DNA of 64,000 nucleotides from assembly GCA_964019695.1 (NCBI GenBank), contig OZ026524.1:20775509-20839508 (forward strand). The letters run 5' to 3'. Below the pieces are notes generated by a model. The model was not told the DNA's origin. It worked only from the letters and a program-made list of their open reading frames with translations, and ran no database searches. Every line of letters starts with the position of its first letter. Positions within the stretch are counted from its first letter, which is position 1. The translations under genes and the position numbers were made by a program. Positions 1-12,277 of the stretch are shown piece by piece. The stretch is from Loripinus fragilis (Eukaryota; Mollusca; Bivalvia; Lucinida; Lucinidae).

Positions 1-1000
1 ATTTGCATACAGGTAATACTTCATAGGGATTTCCTGTCTCATAAACTGTAAAACATACGTGGGGTTTTACCTCCTTCTTGTCGTAATCATGGAAACATTC
101 AGAGAACTGTCACGTAATGGAAATTAAATTAATTGCGTCTCAAAGTGGTTTAAAATGTTCTAGCTAGTTAGAATAAGATTTCAATGTGCTTTAAGGATAG
201 TTGATTTAAGACATATCGCAATTATCAATTTGATAAGCAAACCCTAATAAGTTAAAGCTGCATAATCTGTAACTTTTGATATTCTCATTTTAAAAATAAT
301 GTTTCTATTTTTCAAGAACACATTAAAAATGCTAAAATTCAGGTATACATTTTACCTTTTTCGTAATAATTAACAAATTATTAGTGCCAAAACAACAGCA
401 TTTATGTTAAAAATTAACTGTCTAGAATTATTGGAGGGACGTAAATAATTACAAACAAGAGAAAATACACCTGTTTTTATAAGATAATTCACTTTTCCAT
501 GCAGTTTTCAGCTGTAGAAATTAGATTTATTGTGACAACATAACTTTATTCTACTTTTACAAATGATTTAAAAAGAAAATATTTTTTTTCGAAAAATGTT
601 CATAGTTACAGAGTATGCAGCTTTAAGTATTCATTTTGTAACAATTATAGATCTTTAAAGCCTGTGGGGTAACCACATTATATAACAAAAAAAACTTATT
701 TTAGCAACTTTTTGCAAGTATCCCAAATAGCGGTGTCAATGTTGACATTTAGTGCAGAATGCCAATACTTAATGGGAGCCTCCTGATTTTATAAACTGTA
801 AAAACTTGTGTGGGTGTTTACTTTCTTCTGGTCGTAACCAAGGTAACAATCATATGCCTGTCGAAAAGTGGAAGTGGATATTGATTGTGTGTTGAAATTG
901 TTCCAGCTAAGAAAAAGGTTTTCAATGAGCTAAAAGGAGATTTGAGTTGAGTCATATCGACATTATCAAAATGATAAGATAAAGTAATGAGTTTAGGATT
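1..1000. repeat. Two diverged direct copies of a ~250 bp sequence
   Basis: Positions about 31-250 and 779-991 align along their length: both carry ATAAACTGTAAAA followed by a TTCT(T/G)GTCGTAA block, and both end in a CATATCG.CATTATCAA run. They are separated by about 500 bp of AT-rich sequence in which nothing else was recognised. This looks like an old segmental duplication or two copies of one repeat. No coding capacity is evident. Confidence 0.5.
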
Positions 1001-1564
1001 TTGTAACAATAATTACAGGCCTTTAAAATCGGTGGAAAAATCAGATATATAACAAACAAAAAAACAAGCAACAAAATGAAAGTTTACACAATATTTTTTT
1101 TAAATATCGCAATACTCTATTTTTATAGAAATGCTCATATTATGGTGTTTAAATGCTTACAGGTTGGATTGCCTGCCTTATTTACATTACACACCTTATT
1201 CAGGTACATCATACCCAGCAGCTTATAACTCTCACAATTTCTGTAATAGAAGTAAGTAATTTGCAGTTTTGAATTTACCAGCTAATTGCTTTCTAGTATT
1301 TTGATCTAAAATTCGCCTTAAAAGTTTATCAAATGAAAGTATTAAAACAGAAAACAATGATTTTTTTAGATTGAAGTCCACAAATATAACGTATGTAACA
1401 TTAAGTAATGTAAGTAATACACGTCTGCTGGAATGAAACATGTTCTTAAAAAAGGTTATCCTTTGGAAGCAAAGATTGCATCGAAGAACTGTAACTAGAG
1501 TGTGCATATTTTCTGGACCAGACAAGCTTTTAGAAGCAATCCCGTAATAAAATACGCACACGCA

Positions 1565-1745
1565 ATCTTTGGGACTGCCAGACCGTCCATCATAGTCAAC
1601 GTTCTCTCTCTCCTCCTCTTAAACTTTGCTGTAAAAAAAGACACTCCTTCCTAAGGGTCTTCATGAAGTATTCATGAATTTCTCTGGGAGGCATTGCTTT
1701 CGTACAGAAGTACTTGATAACCGCTCTGATTTCAAGGTTCTCCAT
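1565..1745 (-). pseudogene. Mariner transposase N-terminal fragment, inverted
   Basis: Read on the minus strand from an ATG at 1745, the translation starts MENLEIRAVIKYF and continues with MPPREIHEYF, then in a shifted frame VDYDGRSGSPKD. This is the N-terminal helix-turn-helix region of SETMAR-type mariner transposases. It is frameshifted and ends at the PKD motif, which is exactly where the plus-strand remainder of the same protein begins near 1828. The 5' part of the element therefore seems to have been inverted in place. Confidence 0.65.
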
Positions 1746-1827
1746 TTTTGAAAAATGTGTCGCACACTCATTTCTTAAACGTGCTTTACATATGCAACCA
1801 ATCATGACCGCATGTTTTTCACACTGC

Positions 1828-2330
1828 CCCAAAGATGCCATCGCTGATGAAAATGTCAAGGTCGTGCAGACCCAGGTTATGTTTGATAGGGGGCGAGACC
1901 TGCTAAGCATAGCTTGCGAAGTGAGTATAAGTTTTGGGGTAGTGCAATCAATCATAACCGATATAATATGTATGTCAAGGGTTTCGGCAAGATGAGTGCT
2001 GCGAATGTTAACTGATGGTCAGAAAAGGACTGAGCTCGATATTTCTAGGTATCTCCTGCCTTGCTATGAAGATGAAACCCGGCAGATTTTTTTTCGAGTG
2101 AGTTGTAAACCAAGATGAGATATGGGTTCACCACTTTGACCCAGAATCAAAAATGCAAAGCAAACAATGAAAGCGCCCTGGTTCACCCCCTCCTAAGAAT
2201 TTCAAGTTTTCATTCAGCAGGAAAGGTGATGTCATCAATCTTTTGAGATAGGCATGGGGTGATTATGATTGGTTATCCTGAGCAATGTCGCACGATAAAC
2301 GGTGAATAGTATGCATGCAAGTTGAGGCAA
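1828..2330 (+). pseudogene. Mariner transposase, central part, degenerate
   Basis: The plus strand shows the mariner series PKDAIADENVKVV, SISFGVVQSI, SRVSAR, TDGQKRTELDISRYLL and, after frameshifts, segments corresponding to the catalytic region (from about 2110) and then GVIMIGY near 2255. At least three frameshifts or stops are present, so no active enzyme is encoded. The fragment runs into the family A 3' end near 2318. The DNA-binding half lies inverted at 1565-1745. Confidence 0.7.
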
Positions 2331-2565
2331 GTTGAGGCAGCTACTTCTTTTATGTTTTTCTGTCTTGTGTTTGCTATGCATCTGTGCGTGTCTGTTTATA
2401 TGTGCCTTGTGGTCACCTGCTGGGAAAGGGCTGTCCTCTTGGCTCTCGTTTGTGTTTTTATATGTGGGTTTGTCACTTTCCCATTGGTATCCTGGGTCAG
2501 GTGTGGTACTTGATTGTATCGATTCCTGATATTTGCACCCTTACTAACTTTACTTGAAAACACTT
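2318..2565 (+). repeat. Family A retroelement, 3' end
   Basis: This carries the diagnostic 3' block of a dispersed family seen throughout the window: GGTCACCTGCTGGGAAAGGG, then TTTGTCACTTTCCCATTGG, then GGTGTGGTACTTGATTG and TCGATTCCTGAT, ending near TTACTAAC. It is 5'-truncated, with no coding part retained. Confidence 0.75.
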
Positions 2566-2714
2566 TAAGACTTTTATGAAATCAACATGAATGAAACTCC
2601 AAAAACTATGACGTGGAACATTGAAAGCAAACAATTACAGTCCATATCCTGATTTCTTTAGGGAGTAACCTTTATAAAGTGGTGTATGTAACACCTGAGA
2701 ACACAATACTTTTA

Positions 2715-3592
2715 CACTGAAGGACTTTAAAAACGCAAAAAAAAAAAAATGAAAAGTATTATGTTTTGCATCCAGAGAATTTTTAGCCTTCTTTAACAGG
2801 TATAATCGGCTGGGAACGATACTCAGCTTTTATAGATACATAAAACTATCGTTTTACAGACACTGGCCACCACCAGCTACGCATCGCTGTTTTTCTATGT
2901 TTTGCACTTGGCGTCCTGATGAATCCATAAGCAAAATATTCATGATATCATTTCACATGTAGCTTGTACATATACATGTATAAAAAAAACACTGTATGTT
3001 TAGTTTCATCGCTTTATTAATCATGCCGCGTTTGTCCGAACATGAACCATCCGGCGCAATTGAAATGCTGCAAGCTGGTGTGTGTGTTTCTGACGTCGCG
3101 TGATATTATAACTGCCATCCGTCAACTATACAGCGCCTCAGAGGTCGTTAACAGGCTACAGGAACAGTGAAATACCAAAGCAGGTCTTGTTAACCAAAAT
3201 GACGACCCGCCGTTGTGAAGGTGACTTACGTCGAGTGAATCGACGATATTTGCATCGACGATATCCGTTCCCGTTGGCTACCGTCAGTGTCAGAAAAATA
3301 GTAAGGCTCTTAGGGTAATTTGTATTCAGATATTAGATAAAAATATTTTAATACAATTACCTTAAATCACGTCCGTTTTCTAGATAAATTTCAAATTGCA
3401 ACTTTTAAATTTAAGGGTATTGCTGTTCGATAGATTGTCGCCCTAAAATTATTTATTATTTTGATATGAAATTTATAACATGCATTGCTGACATGTTGAT
3501 GTTCATTGTTGCCAAATCTCAAAAATATTGATGCATCAAAAGTAAGTAAATTTTGTGAATTTCAATTGTTGCGTTTTTAAAGTCCTTCAGTT
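2715..3592 (+). mobile_element. Degenerate Tc1-like transposon with TIRs and TA duplication
   Basis: Terminal inverted repeats ACTGAAGGACTTTAAAAACG lie at 2716-2738 and, reversed, 3569-3591, identical over 23 bp. Both ends are bordered by TA, the Tc1/mariner target duplication, if one base at the right end has mutated. The 0.88 kb interior contains only the start of a transposase, so the copy is internally deleted. Confidence 0.75.
3023..3295 (+). pseudogene. Tc1-like transposase N-terminus
   Basis: From the ATG at 3023 the translation begins MPRLSEHEPSGAIEMLQAG and then VCVSDV, the paired-like helix-turn-helix of Tc1-type transposases. It continues in other frames with YNCHPSTIQRLR and TGTVK. 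Frameshifts and the absence of the DDE catalytic domain make it a pseudogene. It lies inside the TIR element 2715-3592, with the expected orientation. Confidence 0.7.
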
Positions 3593-3599
3593 TATTTAA

Positions 3600-4150
3600 T
3601 AAGCGTTGATTTATAAGTCATATACTGAAGGTGTGAAATATTTATTATTTGATAACGAAATGGATGAAATCAAATCCAAGATAGGTATGTTTATCATTCA
3701 GTTCTATATAAATAAATAGTTTAGTTGCCATTTTGGGAACTTTCGCTGGCCTATTTTTTGTATAAACCCACCAGTACAACACATAGCACATGTCAATGTC
3801 ATGGCCTATATGGTCGACAATATAAATATGTAAATGCATCATAATATAAAACAAACACAGTCAATTTAAACAGAGCCAGTTTAATACATAGTATAGTCAA
3901 AGTGTATGTGCCACATATTGGCGTCTGGGAATATCTCTTATTGCAGACATGTTACATGATTATGGCTTATAATAAGGTGTTTGTTACATGTGTACGAACA
4001 AAGATACCAAACTGAGACACTGTGGAACACAGAACCTCACCAGGATCTTCACAGTTAGCCATATTAAAATACTATCTTTCAAGTTCAAGAAGCTAAATTA
4101 TTTTAATTATATGAGGTCGCGTATTGGATTGATATTATGCTATGTGTTAA
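3600..4150. other. Unassigned AT-rich sequence
   Basis: I see no convincing coding segment, TIR pair or known repeat here. Short open frames have no recognisable motif. Confidence 0.4.
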
Positions 4151-4154
4151 AAAG

Positions 4155-4625
4155 GTACACCACTACAGGCTCCGGGGAGGGGTAACTTGGGAGTAATTTT
4201 GATAGGGGTGTGGGAACCATTTTTTGAAACCTACCCCAATCATATACTTGGTCTTCGAAAAAAATGACCTATTCATAAACATGATTGAACAAAATGTTTA
4301 CATATTCATATTACTGTTCTTTGATTTTTATACCCTCTTTGCTATCTGTAAGCAAATTTAATTTCACAAAGAAATATTACAATTTTGGTTTCTGAGCTGA
4401 ATATCTGGGCAAAAATATGAGTCTTTTCAATTAGTGACGTCAGAAAATGGGACCATTCATATATCAATGATGAAAAACTGGGTCAGTTATATACTTTTCC
4501 TTACAAAAAGGGGGCTTATCGCATGCCTGGCAGCATTGAAAAGGGGGATATTCGGGCCGCACATCCCTACTATGTCATATAAAGGTGGCTACCCCCCTCC
4601 CCCGAGGCTAGTGGTTTACACATTT
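4155..4625. mobile_element. Non-autonomous element with GGGGAGGGG-type termini
   Basis: The ends form an imperfect inverted repeat of about 28 bp: GTACACCACTACAGGCTCCG at the left and the reverse complement of CTCCCCCGAGGCTAGTGG at the right. The interior has short blocks such as AAAATGGGACC and GGGGGATATTCGGGCC but no transposase. I recall G-rich-ended repeats of this kind in other invertebrates, but no superfamily is assigned. Confidence 0.5.
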
Positions 4626-4629
4626 AGTA

Positions 4630-6195
4630 CATGAAACCTTCTGAAATGGCGTCCATAACGGCGTTACATGCATACTAACAAAATCTAAACGTTTTCACAC
4701 CAAATATGCATTTTTTTTTAAAAGTAATTGTAATGTCATATGATAAATAAAATCTAACATTCATACTTCTGTTATATCGAATGTCTTACACTCGTTGGGA
4801 AAACGTAATATAACGATCTGAAAACCTCGCGTTTTATATATTTTTCTGAACTCGTATGGTAGATTCAATAATGCATTGACAGCCATATAATGTCCTTTAT
4901 GACTACTGTCTGTATCTAATTGTAATTAACCCATATTGCTTCTATTTTAGATCAGATCAAAGGTCACAGAACGCAGTGTCTGTGCAGGTTCTGCACTGTT
5001 TGCAGCAGAATTTTAAAATTTGAAGAAATTTGTAAATTACTCCCAATAACACTTACATATGAAATGCAATAATACGGCATAAATGGGTTAGTTACGATTC
5101 ATGCAAATACATATATAATAAACATCAAGCAGAATATACTTTAGTATTTGCCATAAGCGGATTAATAAACCGATCAGCTGATGTCAATCCAATAATAAAC
5201 GTCCGGCTCTGTATCTGAAATGTAATAGATATATAAAAGAGATAATTGAATATTTTGAGTGTAAATCATTTTCGTTTCTCTTACCTGTCTTCTGGTACGT
5301 TTGGGTTGGCTACATGTGACTATATTGATTAAACTTGACGTATTTTATGACTATTAAATTGGCATTGTCGCTCAAAAACATGCCTTTGTTGCATGCGAAC
5401 AATAATGGCGCGGATCAACCTGCGCATCTGCGCTGTCTGATCAGCGCCTTTGCTATTTGCAATTACCAAGCTCAGATAGGTATTCCACACAAACCATTAA
5501 TTCTACTAATGGACACGAATTGATAATAAAATATAATTCGGAACTGAATCGTATTTAGTTTACACAATTCTCTACAACAGCAACCTCTATATTCTGTTAC
5601 TCAGGGATAAATCTTATAAATATAGGATACTAGTTTTGTGAGGTAATTACCACATATATATTGCATTGAGTGTGTTGAGAACATCAGTATTTTCACGAGT
5701 GCATAGCACGAGTGAATAATCTAATGTTTTCAACTCACGTGATGTAATAGATTTGGTATTTACAGAAAACAAGTATTTTTTTTTATTTTATACTTTTTAT
5801 AGGCTACATGCAATGTCTTATCCACTGAAAAAGGGTGTGATGAAAATACAACAACGAAACATTTAAGCAAACCCAAATAATTTGGTACCAACACATTCGT
5901 CACGCTCTAACTAAGAAAATGCATACCCACATTTAATGTTTACCTTAACAAATACGAAAGGTATTGGCGTTTGAAGTTCTGAAGTGAAATGCATAGAGTG
6001 AATAGAAAAGTCAGAGGTAATCAAAAAACGCTACAGTAAAAATATAGGCTGATAAAAAGTGTTTGACATCATATCTCTAGTTATTGATATTTTTTATATG
6101 TTTTTGATATGCATTGATTTTACTGCTAAGTATAAAATAACATAATGATTTAGCTCGTATGAACACTTGTTAAATCAGCCAATGTATAATCAAAG
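4630..6195. other. Mostly unassigned; one short dispersed motif
   Basis: Around 5400-5465 there is a GC-richer block containing CTGCGCTGTCTGATCAG; related blocks with CTGCACTGTTTGC recur near 4992, 7465, 42767 and 58118, so it is probably a fragment of a short interspersed repeat. A weak candidate minus-strand micro-exon (AG-bounded, GTAAGA donor) lies at 5285-5309. Otherwise nothing was recognised. Confidence 0.3.
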
Positions 6196-6199
6196 ATAA

Positions 6200-6535
6200 A
6201 CAATCAACTCAACTGATTACCATGGCAAAGTAAAGACTATAAACCCATAAAGCTAAATATAAACAGGAGCTATACTGGGGTTGGTCAAGTTGCAAAGCAA
6301 CACAAACTAATTTTAGTAAAGGGTAGTGAAACAGTCCTAGCCCTAATCCACCATCTTGAGTGCCATTTAAGAGGAAATTGGCGAAAAAACACAAAAAACA
6401 TTACATACAATAGAGCCAAGAGGTTAGCCCTTAACCAACAGGTGACCTGAAGGCTGCAAGAAACAGACATGGTAGTATGGCAAAGACAAATACAAATAAC
6501 ACATGAGATCTACAAAAGAAGCACCGCCTTGGAAC
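6200..6535 (-). repeat. Family A retroelement, 3' part, minus strand
   Basis: AAGAAGCACCGCCTTGGAACGGT near the right end, AGAGCCAAGAGG and the CAGGTGACC block are the reverse complement of the family A 3' untranslated region. Its right end faces an oppositely oriented copy at 6905, with a short tandem array between them. Confidence 0.65.
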
Positions 6536-6599
6536 GGTAAGTAGCTATTAATCAGACCAAATTACCGCACACGTCATTTGTAGCAAAGTGTATATTAAC

Positions 6600-6960
6600 A
6601 ACAATAAAGGGTTGCATACAAATCATGGTATGGATTAAATACAAATGCTAAAATAGTCAACGTTCCAAGGCGGTGCTTCTTTTTGTGGAACAGGGTATTG
6701 ATTCAATACAAATGTTAAAAAGTCAACGTTCCAAGGCGGTGCTTCTATTGTGGAACAGGATATTGATTCAATACACATGCTAAAAAGTCAAAAGGTTGCA
6801 TACAAGTCATGGTATGGATTAAATACAAATGCTAAAAAAGTCAACGTTCCAAGGCGGTGATTCTTTTTGTGGAACAGGGTATTGATTTAATACAATTGCT
6901 AAAGAAATCAACGTTTCAAGGCGGTGCTTCTTTTGTGGATGGTTTTTGCTATTCATGTTT
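6600..6960 (+). repeat. Short tandem array containing a family A segment
   Basis: Units of about 65-75 bp repeat roughly four times. Each contains GTCAACGTTCCAAGGCGGTG, a GTGGAACAGG.TATTGATT block and AATACAAATGCTAAAAA. A related block, GGTTGCATAC, appears twice (about 6609 and 6791), implying a longer compound period. The array leads directly into a plus-strand family A tail. Confidence 0.6.
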
Positions 6961-7150
6961 CGTGTTTGTAATGCTTTCGTGTCTGTCCATTGCAGCCTTG
7001 TGATCATCTGCTGGGAAAGGGCTAACCACTTGACTCTCTTGTGTGCTATGTTTTATTGTGGTTTTGTCACTTTCCCGTATGGTGTTCTGAGTTAGGTGTG
7101 GTACTTGATAGTATCAATTTCTTATCTTTGCCTCCTGACTTACTGTAAAA
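6905..7150 (+). repeat. Family A retroelement, 3' end
   Basis: CAAGGCGGTGCTTCTTTTGT is followed by CTGCTGGGAAAGGGCTAACC, TTTGTCACTTTCCCGTATGG, GGTGTGGTACTTGATAG and a terminal CTTACTGTAAA, the usual family A 3' series. The copy is truncated, with no coding region. Confidence 0.7.
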
Positions 7151-7603
7151 AGGGGTGGGAATGTCATCATAAAACAGAAAGCAAACCAACAGACAACAAC
7201 AAAGTATGTCCCAAACTTTGAGGTAAATATTATAATAATGGCCAAATCTTCGTCCTTGTAGATTTCTCTATTGTTTGCTTTATGTAATTACCCACCCTTA
7301 TCAAATGGACGAATCTATTTTGAATTTAAGGGTTGTTTGGTAGTGATTTACAAAATTCAATTAAAATTATAAAAGTACATTACATAAGCAAACAGTGTAG
7401 AACCTTATCAGACATCGCGAAATGCTGTATCTGATCTGATTCATGCCGCATCTGGGTAGGCTCTGCACTGTTTGCCGAAGTCTTATAAAATTGACACTGG
7501 ACTTACATCATAGGGGTAGGAAGCTTTACAATTTTTGGGGTGGGGTGGGGGACAAAGCCAGCGAGGCCATCTTCAATACTTTTTTTGGGGTGGGGGGATT
7601 GCG
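7151..7603. other. Unassigned sequence with one short dispersed motif
   Basis: The only recognisable piece is near 7440-7490, where GGCTCTGCACTGTTTGCC matches the short interspersed motif found elsewhere in the window. The rest is AT-rich with no supported feature. Confidence 0.35.
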
Positions 7604-7768
7604 AAATGTATATACACGCATGCATGCATGTATGCACACACATATGTATTCACGCATGTACACGCATGTACATACTGCTAAATGATCATGCAACCATGAA
7701 TACATGCATACACACGTATGCATGCATGCACACGCATATGCTGGCATGCATTTATACATTTACATCCT
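7604..7768. repeat. Degenerate ATGC/CA simple repeat
   Basis: This is a run of alternating purine-pyrimidine sequence built from GCATGCATGCATGTATGC, ACACGCATG and similar units. Open frames on both strands here are low-complexity artefacts. Such sequence can adopt Z-DNA-like conformations, but that is general knowledge rather than something shown here. Confidence 0.7.
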
Positions 7769-7874
7769 GATATGAAACGCATTAAAATCAAAGCAAGCGA
7801 TATCTAAGAAAAAAAACTTGGACCTTTTATGGGTCGGAGGAAAAAACAAAACAAATATAAACGTGTAATTTTAC

Positions 7875-8440
7875 TTAAAGTAAGCGACGTGAACGAGGAA
7901 AGGTTTCCGTAATTATATTACCTAAAACGTATTTGAAACTGCATGCATTTATACACATGCATTATTGAAATCAAATGGATCTCCATTTATAAGAAACCAA
8001 ATACATAATTTGAGTACAAGCGAGCGAGGAAAATATCTGGTAAGGTTTTTCAGAGTAAAAAATTAAGAGTGATAAAAAAGAACAAAAAAAAAAATCTTAT
8101 ATTTTACTCTGAGCAATTGAAGCGAGCGAGAAAAAGTTTTGGTTGAAGCCCATTGCCTGAAAGTTATTTCAGAGCAAAAGCAAAGAGGGATAAAAGGTAC
8201 AGAACATTTGGAGCTCTTTAAATGTAGGATAGAAATAGGAATAAAAGGAAAAGCTTGAAAAGCCGTTTTCTCTGAAAAACGATACATATACTATACATAC
8301 ATATATATACAAGATGATAACAGCCTGATGAATAAAATAATAAAAAGTATTAAAAATTGTAAAAATTGTCTGCTCTTAGAGAATTTGAAATCAAATTGAA
8401 AAACTACGAGTGAGCGAGGACAATTTTTACTAATAAAAAG
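7875..8440. repeat. Four loosely spaced copies of a GAGCGAG-containing unit
   Basis: The motif A(A/G)GCGA(G/C)..GAGGAAA or a close variant occurs near 7882, 8018, 8120 and 8405. Copies are followed by similar AT-rich tails, including TTTCAGAGYAAAA at two of them. Spacing is about 100-290 bp. This is an old decayed repeat cluster of unknown origin. Confidence 0.4.
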
Positions 8441-8444
8441 TGTG

Positions 8445-10435
8445 GAAGTTGCTTATTTTACCCTGAGTGACAAGCATTTTATGTCAATTAAGCATATTTT
8501 TTTTTTTTTTTTGGGGGGGGAGGCAAAAGCTGTTCTGGTCCCCTGCAAAATTATTGGTTCATGTATAGCTTTCATAGAGACCTTTTTTCATTGTCTCGTA
8601 ACAGAGCAACTTCACAACATGTTGAGTTTTATAGTTGTGAACAAAGAAACAAATGACCAATGATCACAGCTAGATAGTTAGTTAGACCAAAGTGGGCATA
8701 GTAGACCAAAATAATCAGCCTTGCATTTGATTCACAGACAAACGCTGCACAATTAAACAGACTAACATAGGTGGTATTATTTATCTATTTGCTACAGTAA
8801 TGCAGCGCCGTGACATTTGTTGTTACCCACGCTTGGAATATTACAGTGCGGATCAGTATTATAATATTATGTACGTACATGTGTTCATGATGATACGATG
8901 GTCGCTTTCTCAAAATTGATCGATCCCCCAACCACCAATCACCAAACCACCAACACCAAAAGCCCAAGAATCTAAAAATAAAATGAATGGAATTATAACG
9001 AGCATCAGCTCTACTTAATTTTAATAATACCACATACCATTAATGTAATAGACCTAGATTACTAGATGATTTATGTTTTTCTCGATTAGATATTGTTCAA
9101 GGCAGTTTAAATAGCATTGTATACGAAAAATAGAGATCGAAAGGGTATTGATAGACATATTTTTCGCTATCTAATTTAAGTATAACTTAAAACAATCTAG
9201 ATGACATGCATCACTTTTAAATTTAGTTGAATTTTATATAGTATCACTTTGCAATTAGTATACAGAGGCAAATAAATTTTATTTTTTATAACGCCACTCT
9301 TTTATTAGGTTTAGTACTCACCATAATTCTTTGTCTTTAAATTATTTCTGAATAAATCATATTATGCATTTTTTTAAATTGAATATGAAAACAAGGAGAA
9401 CACATGCAATAATTTTTACTCGGTTGATAAAAGATATGCTATTAAGTACTGTGAAAATCATGTAATGGCGAAGGGTAACGCTTTTACACTCTATTGAAAT
9501 TCAGGCGAGATTCTTTAGTAATTGAATCTTAAGGTCTTCTTGCATGTATGTGGTTTACATAATTGTTTATACTTTATGTACTACAATACTACACACTTTT
9601 GATCAAATTAGTTGTGCAATTTTCCATTTGAGAGTGCTGACTTTATTTGTTGCATAATGAAAAACACACCTTTGTTTCATTTCAGAACAATCAAAGATTA
9701 ATAACCAGTGATCTGTGACGCTCTCTGATCTATTTTGGAAAAAAAAACATTAATTAGTTTGGGATTTAGCTTGTTTGTCTTTTTTTGAATTTCGATTGGT
9801 TACTATTTGCTCTCCTTTTACACTACAATTTATAAAATGCCATTTCGTAAACAATAAAAGAAGCCCTTCCACAGTAACAAGAGTACACACTAAAAAACAA
9901 TGTTTTTCACAAGTTCTATATTAATGCATAAATACGTAACTATGATCCGTAGGTCTTATAATTTATTTTTTAAAAATAGTTAAAAACATTTCGATACTTT
10001 TGAAAAGTAAAATACAATGACAAATGTAAATGTTATGTAATTGATAAAGTCGTATGCGCAATTGATCTTCGACACAAATAATCTAACATGCGTAACCAAT
10101 TATATGATTTTTTAAAAAAAAAATGGAACAAACCTATCAGAGAATGTAATCATTGATAAATTATGCAACGAAACGTATTTTGTTTAGCTTTGCTAACATT
10201 TGCCTGAAAAATAGAGTGCTGGGGGCTTTATTTTTAATTGATATTTTGCTTTCATATGTCCATTAGTACTCTAGGCCCCTTCCTCAAATACTTGAGTTGG
10301 CTTGCAATGTGAAATTGTGGCGTTTCTTGGATATTTGTTCTTGTTATTAAACAAAGTCTATGAAAGACAGCATGACATACATGAAACATAATTAACATAA
10401 TAACAGGATTCACAAAGGAAACGTTCAGTGAAAAC
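8445..10435. other. Two kilobases with nothing recognised
   Basis: The segment is AT-rich and probably intronic or intergenic. It holds a poly-T/poly-G run at about 8496-8520 and no supported coding sequence, TIR pair or copy of the repeat families found elsewhere in the window. Confidence 0.4.
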
Positions 10436-10439
10436 CAAC

Positions 10440-10605
10440 TGGAGGGATTAAACATCTTTGAATGCGCCAACCTCTCTCTTATTTCTGATATAGAAAAAAA
10501 TTAGAAGGAACATAATAGATGTTTAGTTCGCATTAAAGAACCCTACCTTATCGACGTTGGATCTCCTAGTAAATTCAAATCAAGACGTACAAAGAGCTCC
10601 CCCAG
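10440..10605 (-). repeat. Family A internal 3' untranslated fragment
   Basis: GGAGGGATTAAAC, GCGCCAACCTC and the AAGAACCCTACCTTATCGACG block follow the order seen in the well-preserved minus-strand copy at about 35450-35610. It is a truncated, diverged piece without ends. Confidence 0.55.
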
Positions 10606-10854
10606 CGGCACAATACGGCACAATATACGCCTGTTTGCTAAGAAAGTGGGAGCAATACTTTCAAATTAGGAAAGAAGGAACATTCATTCTTGTGCCCCAC
10701 ATATAGACCTGTCTAAATTCTGAGTGACTTATGGCATTACAAGAATGTAAATTATACAAAATAAGCACAAAAAGCAATCAAAGGGCCATACCTCAGAAAC
10801 AGAAAGCAACAATAGTTGTATGTGACAACCCAATTACTGTATAGATTTGGTTCC

Positions 10855-11530
10855 TTCTTTAATTGCACGACGGTGGGTCAGGCATTGGACTCTATGACGG
10901 CTCTGACGTAAAGCTTTAATCGGTGGGTTGGTGCCAGATACTTATCTGTAGCTGGTCCCACCGTGGCTCAACTTTAGGTTTTCTTTAGCTCTGACTGTCT
11001 GTGAGTCGTGAGCCCTATTCTTTGTTTCATCATAGTGTGATAATTTTATTAGAGTGTTTCTCCATAATGATACATTGCAATAGCTAGAAGGCTTCCATGC
11101 GAGCTGAACATTTCTCGTAATTCAATAACAGCAGAAACTAGGGCGAAGATGGTACCGGTAAAATGCATTTAAGCCCCTGGTGACTTAGGCTGATGTCCGT
11201 TCCAAGGCAGTGGTTCTATTTTTGTTGACTTGTTGTTTACTGTTACTCCCATTGTGAGAGTCTGGAATTGTTCTATGGTTTGTTGTACGTTACTTTATGT
11301 CCATTATAGTTTACAATAATATTAATGCGAAAGAGAGAGAGCTGGTTGCTTTGTTTAGTTTGTCTTCTGGTGTCAAGTGGGTGTTGTGAGGATCGTGAGT
11401 TTTTTTTATACTGGTATTTCATTTTGCTGTCCTGGTACTAATACTTTGCCCCTGGGGCCTCAGTCTTATTTTCTTTGCCTGTGGCTAGGTATCCTGGATT
11501 TTACTGTGGGTGTGTTTTAGTCCCTACGAG
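10855..11530 (+). repeat. Family B retroelement 3' region
   Basis: TTTAATTGCACGACGGTGGGTCAGG, then GACGTAAAGCTTTAATCGGT, GGTACCGGTAAAATGCATTT and GTTCCAAGGCAGTGGTTCTA are shared in the same order with 18490-18960. Family B resembles family A at the start (the TTAATTGCACG..GGTGGGTC block) and at the CAAGGC.GTGGTTCT block, so the two are probably subfamilies of one retroelement. Confidence 0.6.
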
Positions 11531-12277
11531 TGCGGCCGCCAACGGTTGTTTGGCGAGTGTATTGTGTTGATACTTTAAAACGCAAGCTTATACACTAATG
11601 AGCCTATGGGCTTTAGGCTTCCTTGGGTGAGAATTTTTTTATCGATGGGCATGGTTATCATACAGCCCAAAATGATGGTGTCAAATTTAATGAAAACCAA
11701 GACAAAGTTCCCATGCTTGTTGCCTGGGCTCCTTAGGGACATTATAAGGCGGGATTTGTTGCGGATTCTGGTTCTTACCACTATAAAAAAGCATGTAATT
11801 GAGTACTGCGAAAAAAAAAGAAAGGTCTGGTAAGAAAATATTTTGGTCTATTAAAATGCTTGTGAAGTATTTTGAAAAAAAAACTTAGGACTGGGGATTT
11901 CAGTGTAACCGTTTTTTCTACATGTGGCTTTTCCGCTCTTTGCACTGCTTCGTCTCTTGGTTTGATTAGGGATGGAATTGTTGATCTAATTGGGAGATCT
12001 TCCAGAGGGAGGGCTCTCCTTGCCTTGCGTGTGGCGACGGAGGCGCTTTTTTTGCTTCTGAGTGGCCGAGGGTGTGCTATGCCTGGTCTTGTCAGGGTGT
12101 TTTGGCACTGGGTGGTTTCGATGGGCACCGATTGTGATCCCCTAATTGCGAATTCGTTTTTAGTTTGTTTTGGGTGAATGGGCTTTGTGGCGTCTCTTTC
12201 TGATGGTTGGTAGGCTGATGTTGTTGAGGCTTGCTCACTTACCTTTTTACTGCTGTGTCCCACTATTTTTGATGATA

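Noticed and set aside
5285..5309. 25-base micro-exon of gene Y
   Set aside because: The donor is good, but the acceptor tract is weak and the length too short to support without transcripts.
7443..7770. Small His/Met/Cys-rich proteins on both strands
   Set aside because: They are translations of an ATGC/CA simple repeat and appear in several frames at once.
11872..12177. Plus-strand 101-codon gene
   Set aside because: It lies opposite a more coding-like minus-strand frame that continues across the MITE. The plus translation is Leu/Val/Gly-rich with no motif.
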